From: an uncultured Clostridia bacterium
Lineage (GTDB): Bacteria; Bacillota; Clostridia; TANB77; CAG-508
Direction of reading: 5' to 3'
Assembly: GCA_947627415.1 (NCBI GenBank)
Contig: CANQVU010000009.1
Coordinates: 1-38,964 of the forward strand
DNA: 38,964 bases
Shown here: in pieces, positions 1 through 11,200 of the stretch
How positions within the stretch are numbered: position 1 is the first letter of the stretch
Layout: each line of letters begins with the position of its first letter
Notes under the pieces: model-generated
Told to the model about the DNA's origin: nothing
Seen by the model: only the letters and a program-made list of their open reading frames with translations
Databases searched by the model: none
Position numbers and translations under genes: made by a program

Positions 1-68
1 GAATTATCAATTATATCCCTTATATTTTTAAAATCTTTCATTTCATATATTTTATTATATGTTTTCAT
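1..68 (-). CDS. 5' end of a CDS running off the window (MKTYNKIYEMKDFKNIRDIIDN...), possibly an AMP-binding acyl-CoA ligase
   Basis: Minus strand GGAGG RBS followed by ATG and an open frame to the window edge; the family guess rests only on a short N-terminal resemblance. Confidence 0.35.
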   Translation of the reverse strand, partial: MKTYNKIYEMKDFKNIRDIIDN

Positions 69-183
69 TTGTTCCTCCAATCTCAATTTTTTATAGATTA
101 TCACATTATGAATAATATGTCAATGAACTCAAAAGTAAGCCATATTTGTATATATTTTATATTTTTGGAAATATTATCTTTAG

Positions 184-369
184 GTGGTGATTTATATGAC
201 AAATAAAGAACTTTTATATGTTGAAGATGCTTTAGGACATGAACAATTTATGCAAAAATGCAGTAAAAATGCTTCTTCTCAATTACAAGATCAAACTCTT
301 TCAAACTATGCAAAAGAGTTAGAACAAAAACATGCAGAATTATTTAACAAATTTCTAAATTTATTATAG
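184..369 (+). CDS. Small CotF-like/spore coat-associated protein
   Basis: 61 aa ORF with RBS ggtggtg, immediately followed by the CotF-like ORF. Confidence 0.5.
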   Translation: MVIYMTNKELLYVEDALGHEQFMQKCSKNASSQLQDQTLSNYAKELEQKHAELFNKFLNLL

Positions 370-379
370 GGGGTAAATT

Positions 380-628
380 ATGGAAGATAAAGATATAATG
401 GAAAAGGAATTACTAATTATTAAAGGTGTTTGTGATTTATACTTACATGGTTCAATTGAATCCACAACTGCCGAAGTGCATTGTGCTTTTAAAGAAGCTC
501 TAAATGAGTCATTAAATATTCAAAACAAAATATATAACCTTATGTCTGAAAAAGGTTGGTATAAAACAGAAACTGCAGAACAACAAAAAATAAATCAAAC
601 AAAACAAAAATTTTCTGCAAATAACTAA
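380..628 (+). CDS. Coat F (CotF-like) spore coat protein
   Basis: Sequence ends ...IYNLMSEKGWYKTETAEQQKINQTKQKFS, typical of the Coat F domain. Confidence 0.7.
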   Translation: MEDKDIMEKELLIIKGVCDLYLHGSIESTTAEVHCAFKEALNESLNIQNKIYNLMSEKGWYKTETAEQQKINQTKQKFSANN

Positions 629-639
629 ATTTAAAAATA

Positions 640-686
640 AATAGTTTCATATAATTTTAATTTGTATGAAACTATTTATTTTTTAC
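640..686. terminator. Hairpin terminator (aaatagtttcatat...atgaaactattt)
   Basis: Inverted repeat followed by a T-run, between convergent genes. Confidence 0.7.
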
Positions 687-693
687 AATATTT

Positions 694-2073
694 TCATTTC
701 ATATTTTTTACTTGATCTTTAAACATATTACCTCGTTCTTTAAAGTTTTTAAAGTATCCATAACTTGATGCTGCTGGTGAAAGTAAACATATTGTATTTT
801 TCCTAGTTATTTCTTTTGCATATCTTACTGCTTCATGCATGTCACTTACTTTTACTACTTTCTTTGTTGTTTTTTCTAATCCATCATATATATATTCCCC
901 TGTCTTTGGCATACATATTATATTTTCTATTTTACTTTCTTTTAAAAATTGTATTAGATTTTGTTGATTTACTCCTCTATCATTTCCTCCTACAATTAAT
1001 GTATTTACATTTTCTAATGCTTTTATAGACTCAATCGTTGCTTCTGGAATTGTTGCTATTGAATCATTGTAATAATCTATTCCTTCAAAATTTCCTACAT
1101 ATTCTAGTCTGTGTTCTAATGGAGTAAATTCATTTATTGTATCTACTGTTTTATTTAAATCAAGATTTAATATGTTTCCTACTGCAAGTACGAACATAAT
1201 ATCATTTAAATTATGATTACCCTTTAGTTTCCTTTGGTCATTTATATTGTATATTTTTTTGTTATTTAAATATATGTAGTTATCTTTTTTATATATTGTA
1301 TTTTCTGTAATATCATTGCTAATATTATTAATTGTAATTCCATAATCTGTTTTTTTATATGGGTAGTTTTTTCGCATCATATATTTGCTTTCTAAATTAA
1401 ATATTGCAATATCTTTTTCTTTTTGAAATTTAAATATATTAAATTTTGCATTTCCATATTCTTCGAATGATTTATAATGGTCTAAATGTTCTTCATAAAG
1501 GTTAAGTAAAATTGATATATTAGGAGATTTTTTTACGTACTGAAGTGCATGTGAAGATATCTCTAGTACGGTAATTGTAGTATCCTTTATTTTTTCAATC
1601 TCTTCAAATATTGGTGTCCCAATATTTCCTAATAACTCTACATCCTTGTTTTGATTTGCTAACATCTCATATATTAATGAACTCGTAGTACTTTTTCCTT
1701 TGGTTCCTGTTATGCCAATAATAAAAGATTTTGTATACTCTAAAAACAATTCTAGCTGTGAAGATATTTTTTCTTTGAATTTTGATATGTCCACATTTTT
1801 AAATGATATTCCTGGTGATTTTAATATAATATCATATTTCTCTAAATTATCTAAATAATTTTCTCCCTCTATAAATTCTGTAAATTTATCTCCTTCCATT
1901 CTAATAAAATCTATATCTGTTGACAACTGATTACTTTTGCATTTAACCAAAATGTGAAGTTTCTGCTTAGGTAGATACTTTCTTATGAAATTATATGTAG
2001 ATTTTCCTTCTACTCCAAATCCTAATATTGCTATTTTTTTATTTTCTAAAAATCTAATTATTTCTTCAACCAT
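694..2073 (-). CDS. murD: UDP-N-acetylmuramoylalanine-glutamate ligase (MurD / MurD2-like)
   Basis: Mur ligase ATP motif GITGTKGKSTTSSLIYEML, EHLDHY, NLNDIMFVLAVGNIL; overlaps the upstream MurL-like gene. Confidence 0.85.
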   Translation of the reverse strand: MVEEIIRFLENKKIAILGFGVEGKSTYNFIRKYLPKQKLHILVKCKSNQLSTDIDFIRMEGDKFTEFIEGENYLDNLEKYDIILKSPGISFKNVDISKFKEKISSQLELFLEYTKSFIIGITGTKGKSTTSSLIYEMLANQNKDVELLGNIGTPIFEEIEKIKDTTITVLEISSHALQYVKKSPNISILLNLYEEHLDHYKSFEEYGNAKFNIFKFQKEKDIAIFNLESKYMMRKNYPYKKTDYGITINNISNDITENTIYKKDNYIYLNNKKIYNINDQRKLKGNHNLNDIMFVLAVGNILNLDLNKTVDTINEFTPLEHRLEYVGNFEGIDYYNDSIATIPEATIESIKALENVNTLIVGGNDRGVNQQNLIQFLKESKIENIICMPKTGEYIYDGLEKTTKKVVKVSDMHEAVRYAKEITRKNTICLLSPAASSYGYFKNFKERGNMFKDQVKNMK

Positions 2074-3440
2074 TAAATATCGCCTTTCTCAATATTGCAT
2101 CAAATCTTTTTGGTAAATTATTTTCTTTATTGTACCTTTTAGTTATATTCACACTGATATCTACTAATTGATAATTTTTATTATAATAATCCAATAAATA
2201 TGGTAACTCGGTATTCTTACTTTTTAAATCTTGTATCGTTTTTGATATTGCAAAATTCACTTCCTCATATGTACCTACACATTCAAACGGTTTTGTTTTT
2301 CCGTATCCACATAATTGAATGAATGTGTTTAATAACCCTTTCTTTTCATATAAATCTTCTTTAAATATTTCTATTAGTTTATTTTTATATAAGAATGGAC
2401 TTAAAATTATATATACAAATAAGCATTTGGGACAATTTCCACACCATTTCCATGGAATACTTTTACTTCCCACATTACAACTTCTAAATATTTCATGATA
2501 TTTTTCATTTTTTGCAAAAAGCATTGCTATTTGAAGTTCATTAAGCGGTCTTAGCATACTAAAATATTCTACTTCTGCCCTTAAGTACTTCTCTGCATAT
2601 ACTCTAAAATCTTGTTCAAATTCAAAACTTTTTGAATATTGATGATTTATATTTTCTCCTTTTACATTACTCTCATTAGCACTCGATTCATTTGATAGTG
2701 CAATATATTTTTTACCAGTTAAGTATGCTATTAGATACGATAAAAATGCTAGTAGTCCAGAGAAAGGAGTATGACCATTTAAATATCCTTGTTTATTTAA
2801 TTCAAGTAAATTTCTATCTATAGTTCTTTTAACGTATACTATTTTATCCTTATAACCTGCTATTTCAGCACATCTTATAGAAGGTTCTTTTCCTCCAACT
2901 ATCAAGCATAAATTATCAATTCTGTATTTGCTTAATAGTTCTGCTGTAACACAAGAATCTTTTCCTCCACCTACTGGAATTAGGGTTCCATTTAAATTAT
3001 TATCATTAAAATTAGAAATATCTAAATTATATTCTTCTTTTGCATCTATTATTATTTCTAACATATCATCTAAATTAGTTTCTATATTATTTATATATCT
3101 ATATTCCCCGAAGTCCATAGTAATATAGTTTTTTAAACCACGATATTTGCTCTTCATCTAGCATACCACACTTAATTATTATTTTTTTAGGACATACACA
3201 TTTCCAATAACTAATCAACTCTACCATTCCTATATTGAAAACTAAATTTTTCACAAAATCATTGTCAATATTTTTAAAATCTATTTTTCTTTTTTCTATC
3301 TCAATAGAAGGTCTAAAAATTGATAGTTTTGGTATTTCAAACTCATATTCTATTTTTATTTTACTCTCATCTTCTGATATATTATAACTCTTATATTTAA
3401 ATTCTTCATATTCTTCCCTTAATTCATTAAATTTCTTCAT
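2066..3440 (-). CDS. murL: MurL-like protein (putative UDP-MurNAc-L-Ala-L-Glu epimerase; PP-loop/HUP-type GGGKDS motif), joined by a +1 shift at CGG 3110..3108
   Basis: ORFs 3099..3440 and 2066..3157 join as ...KKLYYYGL[C]GEYRYINNI...; 1375 nt minus 1 = 458 codons; adjacent to murD. Confidence 0.65.
3108..3110 (-). other. CGG +1 frameshift site in murL-like gene (CTT C GGG)
   Basis: YYYGL / GEYRYINN; CGG in frame with 3440. Confidence 0.85.
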
Positions 3441-3550
3441 ATAACACCTTCATAAATATATTCTAATATAATATATACTAAAAAAACGTAAATGTAAACT
3501 CATTTATATATTTGCAACAATATTTTCTGTTAGACAAAGAAGAGGCTTAA

Positions 3551-3597
3551 ATATGCAATTAAATTTATAATCACATATTTAAACCTCTTCCTTGTTT
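3551..3597. terminator. Hairpin terminator (aagaggcttaaatatg...catatttaaacctctt)
   Basis: Long inverted repeat in an intergenic region. Confidence 0.7.
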
Positions 3598-3625
3598 TGG
3601 ATACTTAAGATATCAATTTTTTTAA

Positions 3626-4249
3626 TTATTTAGAATGATTTTGTGTCTGTATCTCTAAATTTGATATTCTACATGAATTGTTAAAAACTTCTTTATCTAA
3701 AGAATTAATTTTAGCTTCATTTCCCTTTTGATAGCCATAATTTAAAGAATAAATTTCATATAGTAAAGGTAATTCTTTACTTACTTTGTCTTCTATTATT
3801 ACTACTGAATCGCTTAGTATATCTACTCTTTCTTCTAATTTATCAAATCTCTCTTTTAATTCACTTACATCTTTCTTTAATACTTCTACGTCTTCTTTTA
3901 GTTCAACTACATCCTTTTTTAATACTTCTACATCTTCTTTTAGTTCAGCTACATCCTTTTTTAATACTTCTACATCTTCTGTTAGTCCAGCTACATCTTC
4001 TTTTAATTCTTCTACGTCTTCTTTTAGTTTAGCTACATCTTCTTTTACTTCTATCATATCTTCCTTTAATTCAGCTACATCTTCTTTTACTTCTATCATA
4101 TCTTCCTTTAATTCAGCTACATCTTCTTTTACTTCTATTATATCTTCTTTTAATTCAGCTACATCCTTACTCAAAACATCTACTTTTTTATTTAGTATTT
4201 CAATACCTTGTAACTTTTCTAAGACTATCTCTTCAAACTCCTTTGACAT
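3626..4249 (-). CDS. Coiled-coil repeat protein of unknown function
   Basis: Repeated VAELKEDMIEVKED / VEVLKKDVAELKED units, with matching DNA tandem repeats. Confidence 0.7.
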   Translation of the reverse strand: MSKEFEEIVLEKLQGIEILNKKVDVLSKDVAELKEDIIEVKEDVAELKEDMIEVKEDVAELKEDMIEVKEDVAKLKEDVEELKEDVAGLTEDVEVLKKDVAELKEDVEVLKKDVVELKEDVEVLKKDVSELKERFDKLEERVDILSDSVVIIEDKVSKELPLLYEIYSLNYGYQKGNEAKINSLDKEVFNNSCRISNLEIQTQNHSK

Positions 4250-4495
4250 ATTAATTTCCTCCTTTCATTATAAATTTATATATGAATTTTATCATTAGTA
4301 AGAAGCATAAGTCAATCATTATTTACAATTTTTTACAGTAAATTATCAATATTTTTATATAAAATGTTACATTAAGTCAAAACAAAAGGAATGTCTCCTT
4401 TTCGATACAGAAAACATTCCTGCTAATAATAATTTATAATGTTCAAACTTTTTCTATTCAATACACTTTATGGGTGTATTTATTTAATTACCTAC

Positions 4496-5212
4496 TTAAA
4501 AATCTAAATCAGATAAACTTGATGTAAGGCTAGATAATCCACTTAAAGAAGATGTTAAATTATTTATATAACTTGCTACAATTATAACTAAAATAGCAAA
4601 TACTACTCCTAAAACTACTGTAGAATATATTACTAATTTATTGGTATCTTCTATTTCTATACTTTCTCTAAATGTATTAGCTAATGCTAATATCGCAAAT
4701 ATTGCTGATACACCAAAAATTATTACTCCTATTGGTGCGTATATGTATGAAAAAATTGTATTTAACAAAAATCCTGCTAGATATATTATAAATGCACTAT
4801 TTGACATTGAAATTAGTTCTATGTAATCTTTTGGACTTTTTACCATTCTTGCGATTATAAATAATATTGCTGCAACCAATACGATTGCTACAACTGTTAT
4901 TGCAAGTGTTTTGAAAAATGATTTTACTAAACCTGCGTCTTCTAATAAATCTGATTTGTACTCTTTTTTCTCTTCTTTAAATTCTGACTTTGTCAATTCA
5001 CTGTAATGACTTTCGTTATATTCATCTAATGATTTGTACCTTTTATTTACTGCTTTTGTTATTCCTATATAACTTGAAAGCACAGTTACTACTGCAATTA
5101 CTATTGCAATTATTCCTGCAATTATTGCCTCCTTTTTAATATTTCTTTCTTCAGCTCTTTTTTTAAATGTTGTTACTGGATATTTAAATAATCCTATCAA
5201 TTCTCCTAACAT
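4496..5212 (-). CDS. Multi-pass membrane protein, YIP1-like
   Basis: 238 aa with several hydrophobic segments; FKYPVTTFKK N-terminus. Confidence 0.5.
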   Translation of the reverse strand: MLGELIGLFKYPVTTFKKRAEERNIKKEAIIAGIIAIVIAVVTVLSSYIGITKAVNKRYKSLDEYNESHYSELTKSEFKEEKKEYKSDLLEDAGLVKSFFKTLAITVVAIVLVAAILFIIARMVKSPKDYIELISMSNSAFIIYLAGFLLNTIFSYIYAPIGVIIFGVSAIFAILALANTFRESIEIEDTNKLVIYSTVVLGVVFAILVIIVASYINNLTSSLSGLSSLTSSLSDLDF

Positions 5213-5249
5213 CTTTATATCTCCCCCTATTATATAATTTTATTATATA

Positions 5250-6611
5250 TTACAATCTTTTATATCTTATATGTGCAACTACTGCTGAAACTGCTACTAT
5301 TGTTATGCTCCATATAAGTATTACTTTACCTGTATATGGTAACACTTTTTTTGCTATTGTTGTGTCTTTATTAGTTGTATTATCTATTTTATCATTGCTT
5401 GAAGTATTTTGATTATTATTATCACTATTATTAGAATTTGTATTTGCTACAGAACCATTAGCATAAACATAATTATCAGTTAATTCTGCTTTTAATTCTT
5501 TTACACTTAATACTGCTTTATTATTAGAAGAATCTGATACATTTCCACCTTCTAATTTTACTGCTGTTATTAATCCTTCATCATTTTTGTTGATTTTGTA
5601 TGTGTAAACTATTTTATCTCCACTTATAACTCCATTTTTTAATTCAATATTAGCTCCTTCTCCACATTTTATTGTCAAAGTAGGAGTTTGTGTTCCTTTG
5701 ATTGTTTCTGTAAATCTAACTATAATTGGAAGTTCTATTCCTCTAGGAATTCTATAATCATTTGTAGTTTTATCCCAATAGTTTAATACCGTACTATAAT
5801 CAAAATACATGCTTTTTACAGTTGGGGCTGTAATATCTGATCCTACATTTGAGTTTCGCTTATCCCAGTTTTCTATTTTTTCAAAATTTATGTTATTATT
5901 TTTTGCATATATTTGTGCTGTTGACCCCTCTTTACCAAATATAGTTATGTTTTTTCCTGTTAAACTTCCAAAAGCACTTTTATCTATACTAACGATATTT
6001 TCTGGCATTTTTACAAATTTTAATCCATCACAATTAAGTGCCCACCAACAAATCGTTGTCAAATTATCTGGTAGAGAAATTTCCGTTATTCCATCGCAAC
6101 CATTAAATACTGCATCGCTAAGTTTTGTTACATTATTTGGTATGGTAATACTTGTTAAACCTGTGCATTTTTGGAAAGCATAATCTCCTATTGTTGTCAC
6201 TCCATTTGGAATTGTTACACTTTTTAATCCTGAACAATTACTAAAAGCATAGTTTCCAATAGATGTTGTTTTATCTGAAATTATAATTCCAGTTAATCCT
6301 GAGCAATTTGCGAAAGCAGAACTCCCAAGTGATATTACATTGTGACTATCTATTGTAGATGGAATTGTTAAGCTTCCTGTTACAGAACTAATATTTGTAC
6401 ACTTTAAATTTTTTGCATTATTACCATCTAATTCGTAACTCCATTCAACATCTACTTGTGTTGAAGTTTTAGTTGTTTCTTCTGCATTTACTGTTTCTGC
6501 ATTTACCATGTTTGGTAATATAAGTATCAATAACACTACCAACATTGTTAGTAAAATTTTTTTGTTTTTTAACATTTCATATCTCTCCTTTTTCTTTCTT
6601 TTGTAACACAA
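5250..6611 (-). CDS. BspA-type leucine-rich-repeat surface protein with LPXTG-type anchor
   Basis: Signal peptide; LRR_5-like repeats (TSIGNYAFSNCSGLKSVTIPNGVTTIGDYAF); C-terminal LPYTG, TM segment, basic tail. Confidence 0.85.
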   Translation of the reverse strand: MCYKRKKKERYEMLKNKKILLTMLVVLLILILPNMVNAETVNAEETTKTSTQVDVEWSYELDGNNAKNLKCTNISSVTGSLTIPSTIDSHNVISLGSSAFANCSGLTGIIISDKTTSIGNYAFSNCSGLKSVTIPNGVTTIGDYAFQKCTGLTSITIPNNVTKLSDAVFNGCDGITEISLPDNLTTICWWALNCDGLKFVKMPENIVSIDKSAFGSLTGKNITIFGKEGSTAQIYAKNNNINFEKIENWDKRNSNVGSDITAPTVKSMYFDYSTVLNYWDKTTNDYRIPRGIELPIIVRFTETIKGTQTPTLTIKCGEGANIELKNGVISGDKIVYTYKINKNDEGLITAVKLEGGNVSDSSNNKAVLSVKELKAELTDNYVYANGSVANTNSNNSDNNNQNTSSNDKIDNTTNKDTTIAKKVLPYTGKVILIWSITIVAVSAVVAHIRYKRL

Positions 6612-6901
6612 AAAAAATTGTGTTATTTATATAAACTCGTATATACAAGTGTACATAAACAGCACAATTTTTTATGTATAGACTTTTGTATTAGATTTCT
6701 CCTTTTTCGTCTATAAAATATTAAATTATTCATCTTTTGCTCCTCATTTAGTTTGTTTCTATATTTCTATCACTAAAATATCTTTTTTTCAACTGTTTTT
6801 ACAAAATGTAATGTATTTGTAAAAAATGTGTATTTCTTTTGTAATATTTTATATTTTTATTTTAAACTAATATAATAGAATTTTCGGAGAAATTTCCTAT
6901 T

Positions 6902-6940
6902 ATATAAAAAGAGCAATCTTTCAATTGCTCTTTTTATATA
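6902..6940 (-). terminator. Hairpin terminator (aaaaagagcaatctttcaattgctcttttt)
   Basis: Near-perfect inverted repeat just downstream of the minus-strand gene 6949..7566. Confidence 0.75.
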
Positions 6941-6948
6941 ATTTAATC

Positions 6949-7566
6949 TTAGAATCCTATTCCTCCAAAAGATATTAATTTATTTTTATATACTATAAAG
7001 GTTACTGTATCAGATTCATCTATTTCATCTGTTTCATCTTTATCTTTTGGTTTAGCTTCTACAGATATTTTTGCATCAACTGCATATAAATCTTTTCCAA
7101 GTTTTTCTACATCTTTAAATTTTTCAATTTTGATTTTATATGATTTGTATTCATCCTTCATATCATCAAATGAATCTTCCATATTTTCTTCTATGTATTC
7201 TTTTTCTTCTTTTATTTCATCCTTATCTATTTCTTTATAGTCTTCTATGAAGTTATCGTAATCATCTTTTGAAAAGTCATCTTCATCATAAGAGTATCCC
7301 CAAGCACTCATTCCTGCAAAGTCAATATTTTTTAATATCTTTGAAGCATTCTGTTTGTTCATTCCGCTAATAAATCCCTTTACTGCTTTTTTTGGTCCTC
7401 CTCCTAATAATGCTACTAGTATAATTATTACTACAATAACTCCTAATGCAATTCCTGCCCATGGAAGGTATTTTTTGTAATCAATTGATTTAAAATCAAA
7501 TTTTTTTGATTCATTTGATACTTCTACTTGTGGTTCCACATTTTTTTCTTCTTCCACAATTATCAC
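6949..7566 (-). CDS. Single-pass membrane protein with extracytoplasmic acidic domain, unknown function
   Basis: 205 aa, one TM segment (LPWAGIALGVIVVIIILVALLGG). Confidence 0.6.
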   Translation of the reverse strand: MIIVEEEKNVEPQVEVSNESKKFDFKSIDYKKYLPWAGIALGVIVVIIILVALLGGGPKKAVKGFISGMNKQNASKILKNIDFAGMSAWGYSYDEDDFSKDDYDNFIEDYKEIDKDEIKEEKEYIEENMEDSFDDMKDEYKSYKIKIEKFKDVEKLGKDLYAVDAKISVEAKPKDKDETDEIDESDTVTFIVYKNKLISFGGIGF

Positions 7567-7668
7567 CCCTTTATTTATTTTGTTATAAGAATTATATCAT
7601 AAAACTTATTATTTTGTAGATTTACATATAAATATATTTAATTTGTAATATTTTTGTAATATTTTAGT

Positions 7669-8170
7669 CTACATGTTCTGTCTAAATGTTGGGTCTAGTA
7701 AATATTTATGCATTGTTGTTACCCCATTATATTCTATTGGTAATTTAACTAATGTAACAGCATGACATAAATTAGTTGATGGCCATCCGGTTATTTATTC
7801 TTTCTATATCTTCTTCTGTCATAGGGGGTTGCCCCACACACCTTCCCATATTAAATGGTATTGCATCTAATCCTATCTTTTATAATATCGTAGTATTAAC
7901 TGCTTGGGTAGGTCCACATTGTCCAGTAAGTGTTGCTGTCATTGCGCTTTCAGGAATATTTCTTGTTGCAAAACTTCTTGCATTATATGTTAACCAATCC
8001 ATGAATTTAAATGCTTCACCAAAGCTTATTCCATTTTCTTGATATTCAGCTGTATAATTTCTTAAAGAATTTTCTATTCTTCTTATTTCATCTATGTTAA
8101 TATCTGCATTATATGGTAATGTATCAAATATATAATTATCTATACTTGTCATTTCTATTCCTTTATACAT
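7669..8170 (-). pseudogene. Papain-fold-like cysteine protease candidate, with an in-frame TAA at 7882..7880 and a CGG +1 site at 7789..7787
   Basis: AGGAGA RBS; restored protein has GQCGPTQ ... NLCHAVTLVKLP ... YLLDPTFRQ (Cys/His/Asp order); 502 nt minus 1 = 167 codons. Confidence 0.5.
7787..7789 (-). other. CGG +1 frameshift site in cysteine-protease-like gene (AAC C GGA)
   Basis: ERINN / GWPSTNLCHAVTLVKLP. Confidence 0.7.
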
Positions 8171-8245
8171 ACTTTATCTCCTAACCGTTGATAAGACCAT
8201 TCAGTTACCTTTGCAACATTTTATCGCATGGTAACTATATCCCAA

Positions 8246-11200
8246 TTATCCAAACAAACTTATTTGATTGCTTTTGCTCATTCCTTCAAAACATCCGAAT
8301 TTTGTAAGCATTTCTATTACTGCTTTTCCTGCTTTTGATTTTAATTGAAAATCGTCTATTGACATAAATTTTCCATTTTCTTCTAGTACTGCTTTATGAA
8401 TTGCTTCTGCTGCAACTCCTCCGAAGTCCTGGTATACTAGAAAGTGGTGGGCGTATTGCTTCGTCTTCTATTAAAAACTTCGTACTATGAGATTTATATA
8501 AATCTATTGGTAAAAATTTAAAACCTCTTTCATACATTTCTAATACTATTTCAAGTATTGTATATACACCTTTTTCTTTTACTGACATACTATTACCTAA
8601 TGCTTCTAATTCTTTCATTTTTTGCTTTACTTTTTCTTTGCCATATATCATTATTTCACTATCAAAATCATCTGCTCTTATACTAAAATATGTTGCATAA
8701 TATGCAAGTGGATAATATACCTTAAACCATGCTATTCTAAATGCCATTGTTACATAAGCTACAGCATGTGCTTTTGGGAACATGTATTTTATCTTTTTAC
8801 AAGATTCAATATACCACTCTGGTACATTATATTCTCTCATTAAATTTTCTTGTTCTTCTGTTAATCCTTTACCTTTACGAACACTTTCCATTATCTTAAA
8901 TGAATCTTGTGGTGGTAAATTCATTTTTATTAGATATGTCATGATATCATCTCTTGTACATATCGCATCACTTAATGTTGCTGTTCCTTCTTTTATCAAA
9001 GTTTCAGCATTATTAAGCCATACATCTGTACCATGTGATAATCCGAGATATTCTTATTAATTCTTCAAATGTAGTAGGTTTTGTGTCTTCAAGCATTCCC
9101 CTTACAAATTTTGTACCAAATTCAGGAATACCGAATGCCCCGGTCTTTGATTTTATTTGCTCTGGTTTTATTCCCAAAGCTTCTGTTGATGTAAATAGGC
9201 TCATTGTTTTTTTATCATCCAGTGGAATGTCTTTAGGATTTACTCCTGTTAAATCTTGTAACATTCTTATTACAGTTGGATCGTCATGTCCAAGCATATC
9301 TAGTTTAAGCAAGTTCTTATCTATTGAGTGATAATCAAAATGTGTTGTTATTATATCTGAATTTGGATCATCTGCTGGATGTTGTACTGGAGTAAATTCA
9401 CATATTTCTCTTTCGTGTGGTACTACTATAATTCCTCCTGGATGCTGACCTGTTGTTCTTTTTACTCCTGTACATCCTGCAACTAACCTTGAAATTTCAG
9501 CATTTGTAATTGGAATATTTCTTTCTTCATAGTAGTTCTTTACATATCCAAATGCCGTTTTATCTGCTATAGTACCAACTGTTCCTGCTTTAAAAGTCTT
9601 ACCTTGTCCAAATATAACTTCTGCATATTTATGTATTTTTGATTGATATTCTCCTGAAAAGTTTAAGTCAATATCTGGCTCTTTATCGCCGTTAAATCCT
9701 AAGAATGTTTCAAATGGTATGTCCATTCCATCTTTGCATAATTTTTCTCCACATTTAGGGCATAATTTATCTGGTAAGTCTACTCCATTTTTTATACCAT
9801 AATCAGTAAAATCCGAATATTTACATTTAGGGCATCTATAATGTGGTGGAAGTGAATTAACTTCTGTTATTCCTAGCATATTTGCTACAAAAGATGATCC
9901 GACAGAACCTCTTGACCCTACTAAATATCCATCCTCGTTAGACTTCCAAACTAATTTTTGAGCAATAATATAAAGGGTTGAAAATCCATTTTTTATAATT
10001 GAGTCTAATTCTCTTTTTAATCTATCTTGGACTATTTGTGGAAGAGGATCTCCATATAATTCTTTTGCTTTATTTGTACAAATATCTTCTATATCTTTTT
10101 CTGCATTATCTAAATGTGGTGGACATTTTTCTGATGATATTGGGCTTATTTCCTCGCACATATCTGAAATGGCATTTGTATTTGTTACAACTACTTCATA
10201 GGCCTTTTCTCTACCCAAATATTCAAATTCTTTTAGCATTTCCTCTGTTGTTCTTAAATAAAGTGGTGCTTGCTCATCTGCGTCCGAAAATCCTTGACCT
10301 GCCATTAATATTCTTCTATATATTTCATCTTCCGGGTCCATAAAATGAACGTCACATGTTGCAACAACCTTTTTTCGTAATTTATCTCCGAATAGCAACT
10401 ATTTTTCTGTTTATATCTTTTAGCTCTTCTTCATTTGCTACTGTTCCATTTCTTACCATAAACTCATTATTTCCTAATGGTTGTATTTCTAAATAGTCAT
10501 ACCTTTGTGCAATTTTTTCTATTTCTTCATCTGATTTTCCTGCAACTATTGCCCTATATAATTCTCCTTGCTCGCACGCACTTCCAAGTATTAAACCTTC
10601 TTTATATTTTTCTAATACGCTTGTTAAAATACGAGGCTTTTTGTAGAAATAGTTTAGGTGTGATATTGATATCAATTCATATAAATTTCTTAAACCTTTA
10701 TAGTTTTTTACAAGTATTATTGCATGATATGAAGGAAGAGTTTTATATAGTTCCTTTTTCTCCTCTTTTTTCTTACCTCTTTTTTTAGGCTCCTCTTTAT
10801 TTACTTTTTCAAGCATTTTTATAAATACTTGTACTAATGTTTTAACATCATCTAAAGCTCTATGTGCATTTTCTACTTTTATTCCTAACTTTTCTGCAAT
10901 TATTCCTAATTTATGTTTTTTAAATTCTGGATATAACTGTCTAGATAATTTCAAGCTATCAATATATTCATTATCCATTTTTAGTCCCAAATTTTCAGCA
11001 TTATATTTTAAAAATCCTACATCAAAATCTGCATTATGTGCAACTAATTTTAAATTACCTATAAAATCTAAAAACTTAGGCATTACTGTATCAATAGTTT
11101 CTGCGTTTCTTACCATTTCATCTGTTATATGAGTTATTTCAACTATTCTTTGTGGAATTGGTATTTCTGGATTTACAAAGCACTCGAATGTATCTATAAT

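Noticed and set aside
3786-4298. Plus-strand Ser/Thr/Phe-rich or Leu/Phe-rich ORFs throughout the track (e.g. 3786..4298, 21588..22130, 37626..38345)
   Set aside because: Antisense shadows of well-supported minus-strand genes with low-complexity composition.
7880-7882. Programmed readthrough or recoding of TAA
   Set aside because: Only one case, in a probable accessory gene; all other genes use TAA/TGA/TAG as normal stops, so a nonsense mutation is more likely.
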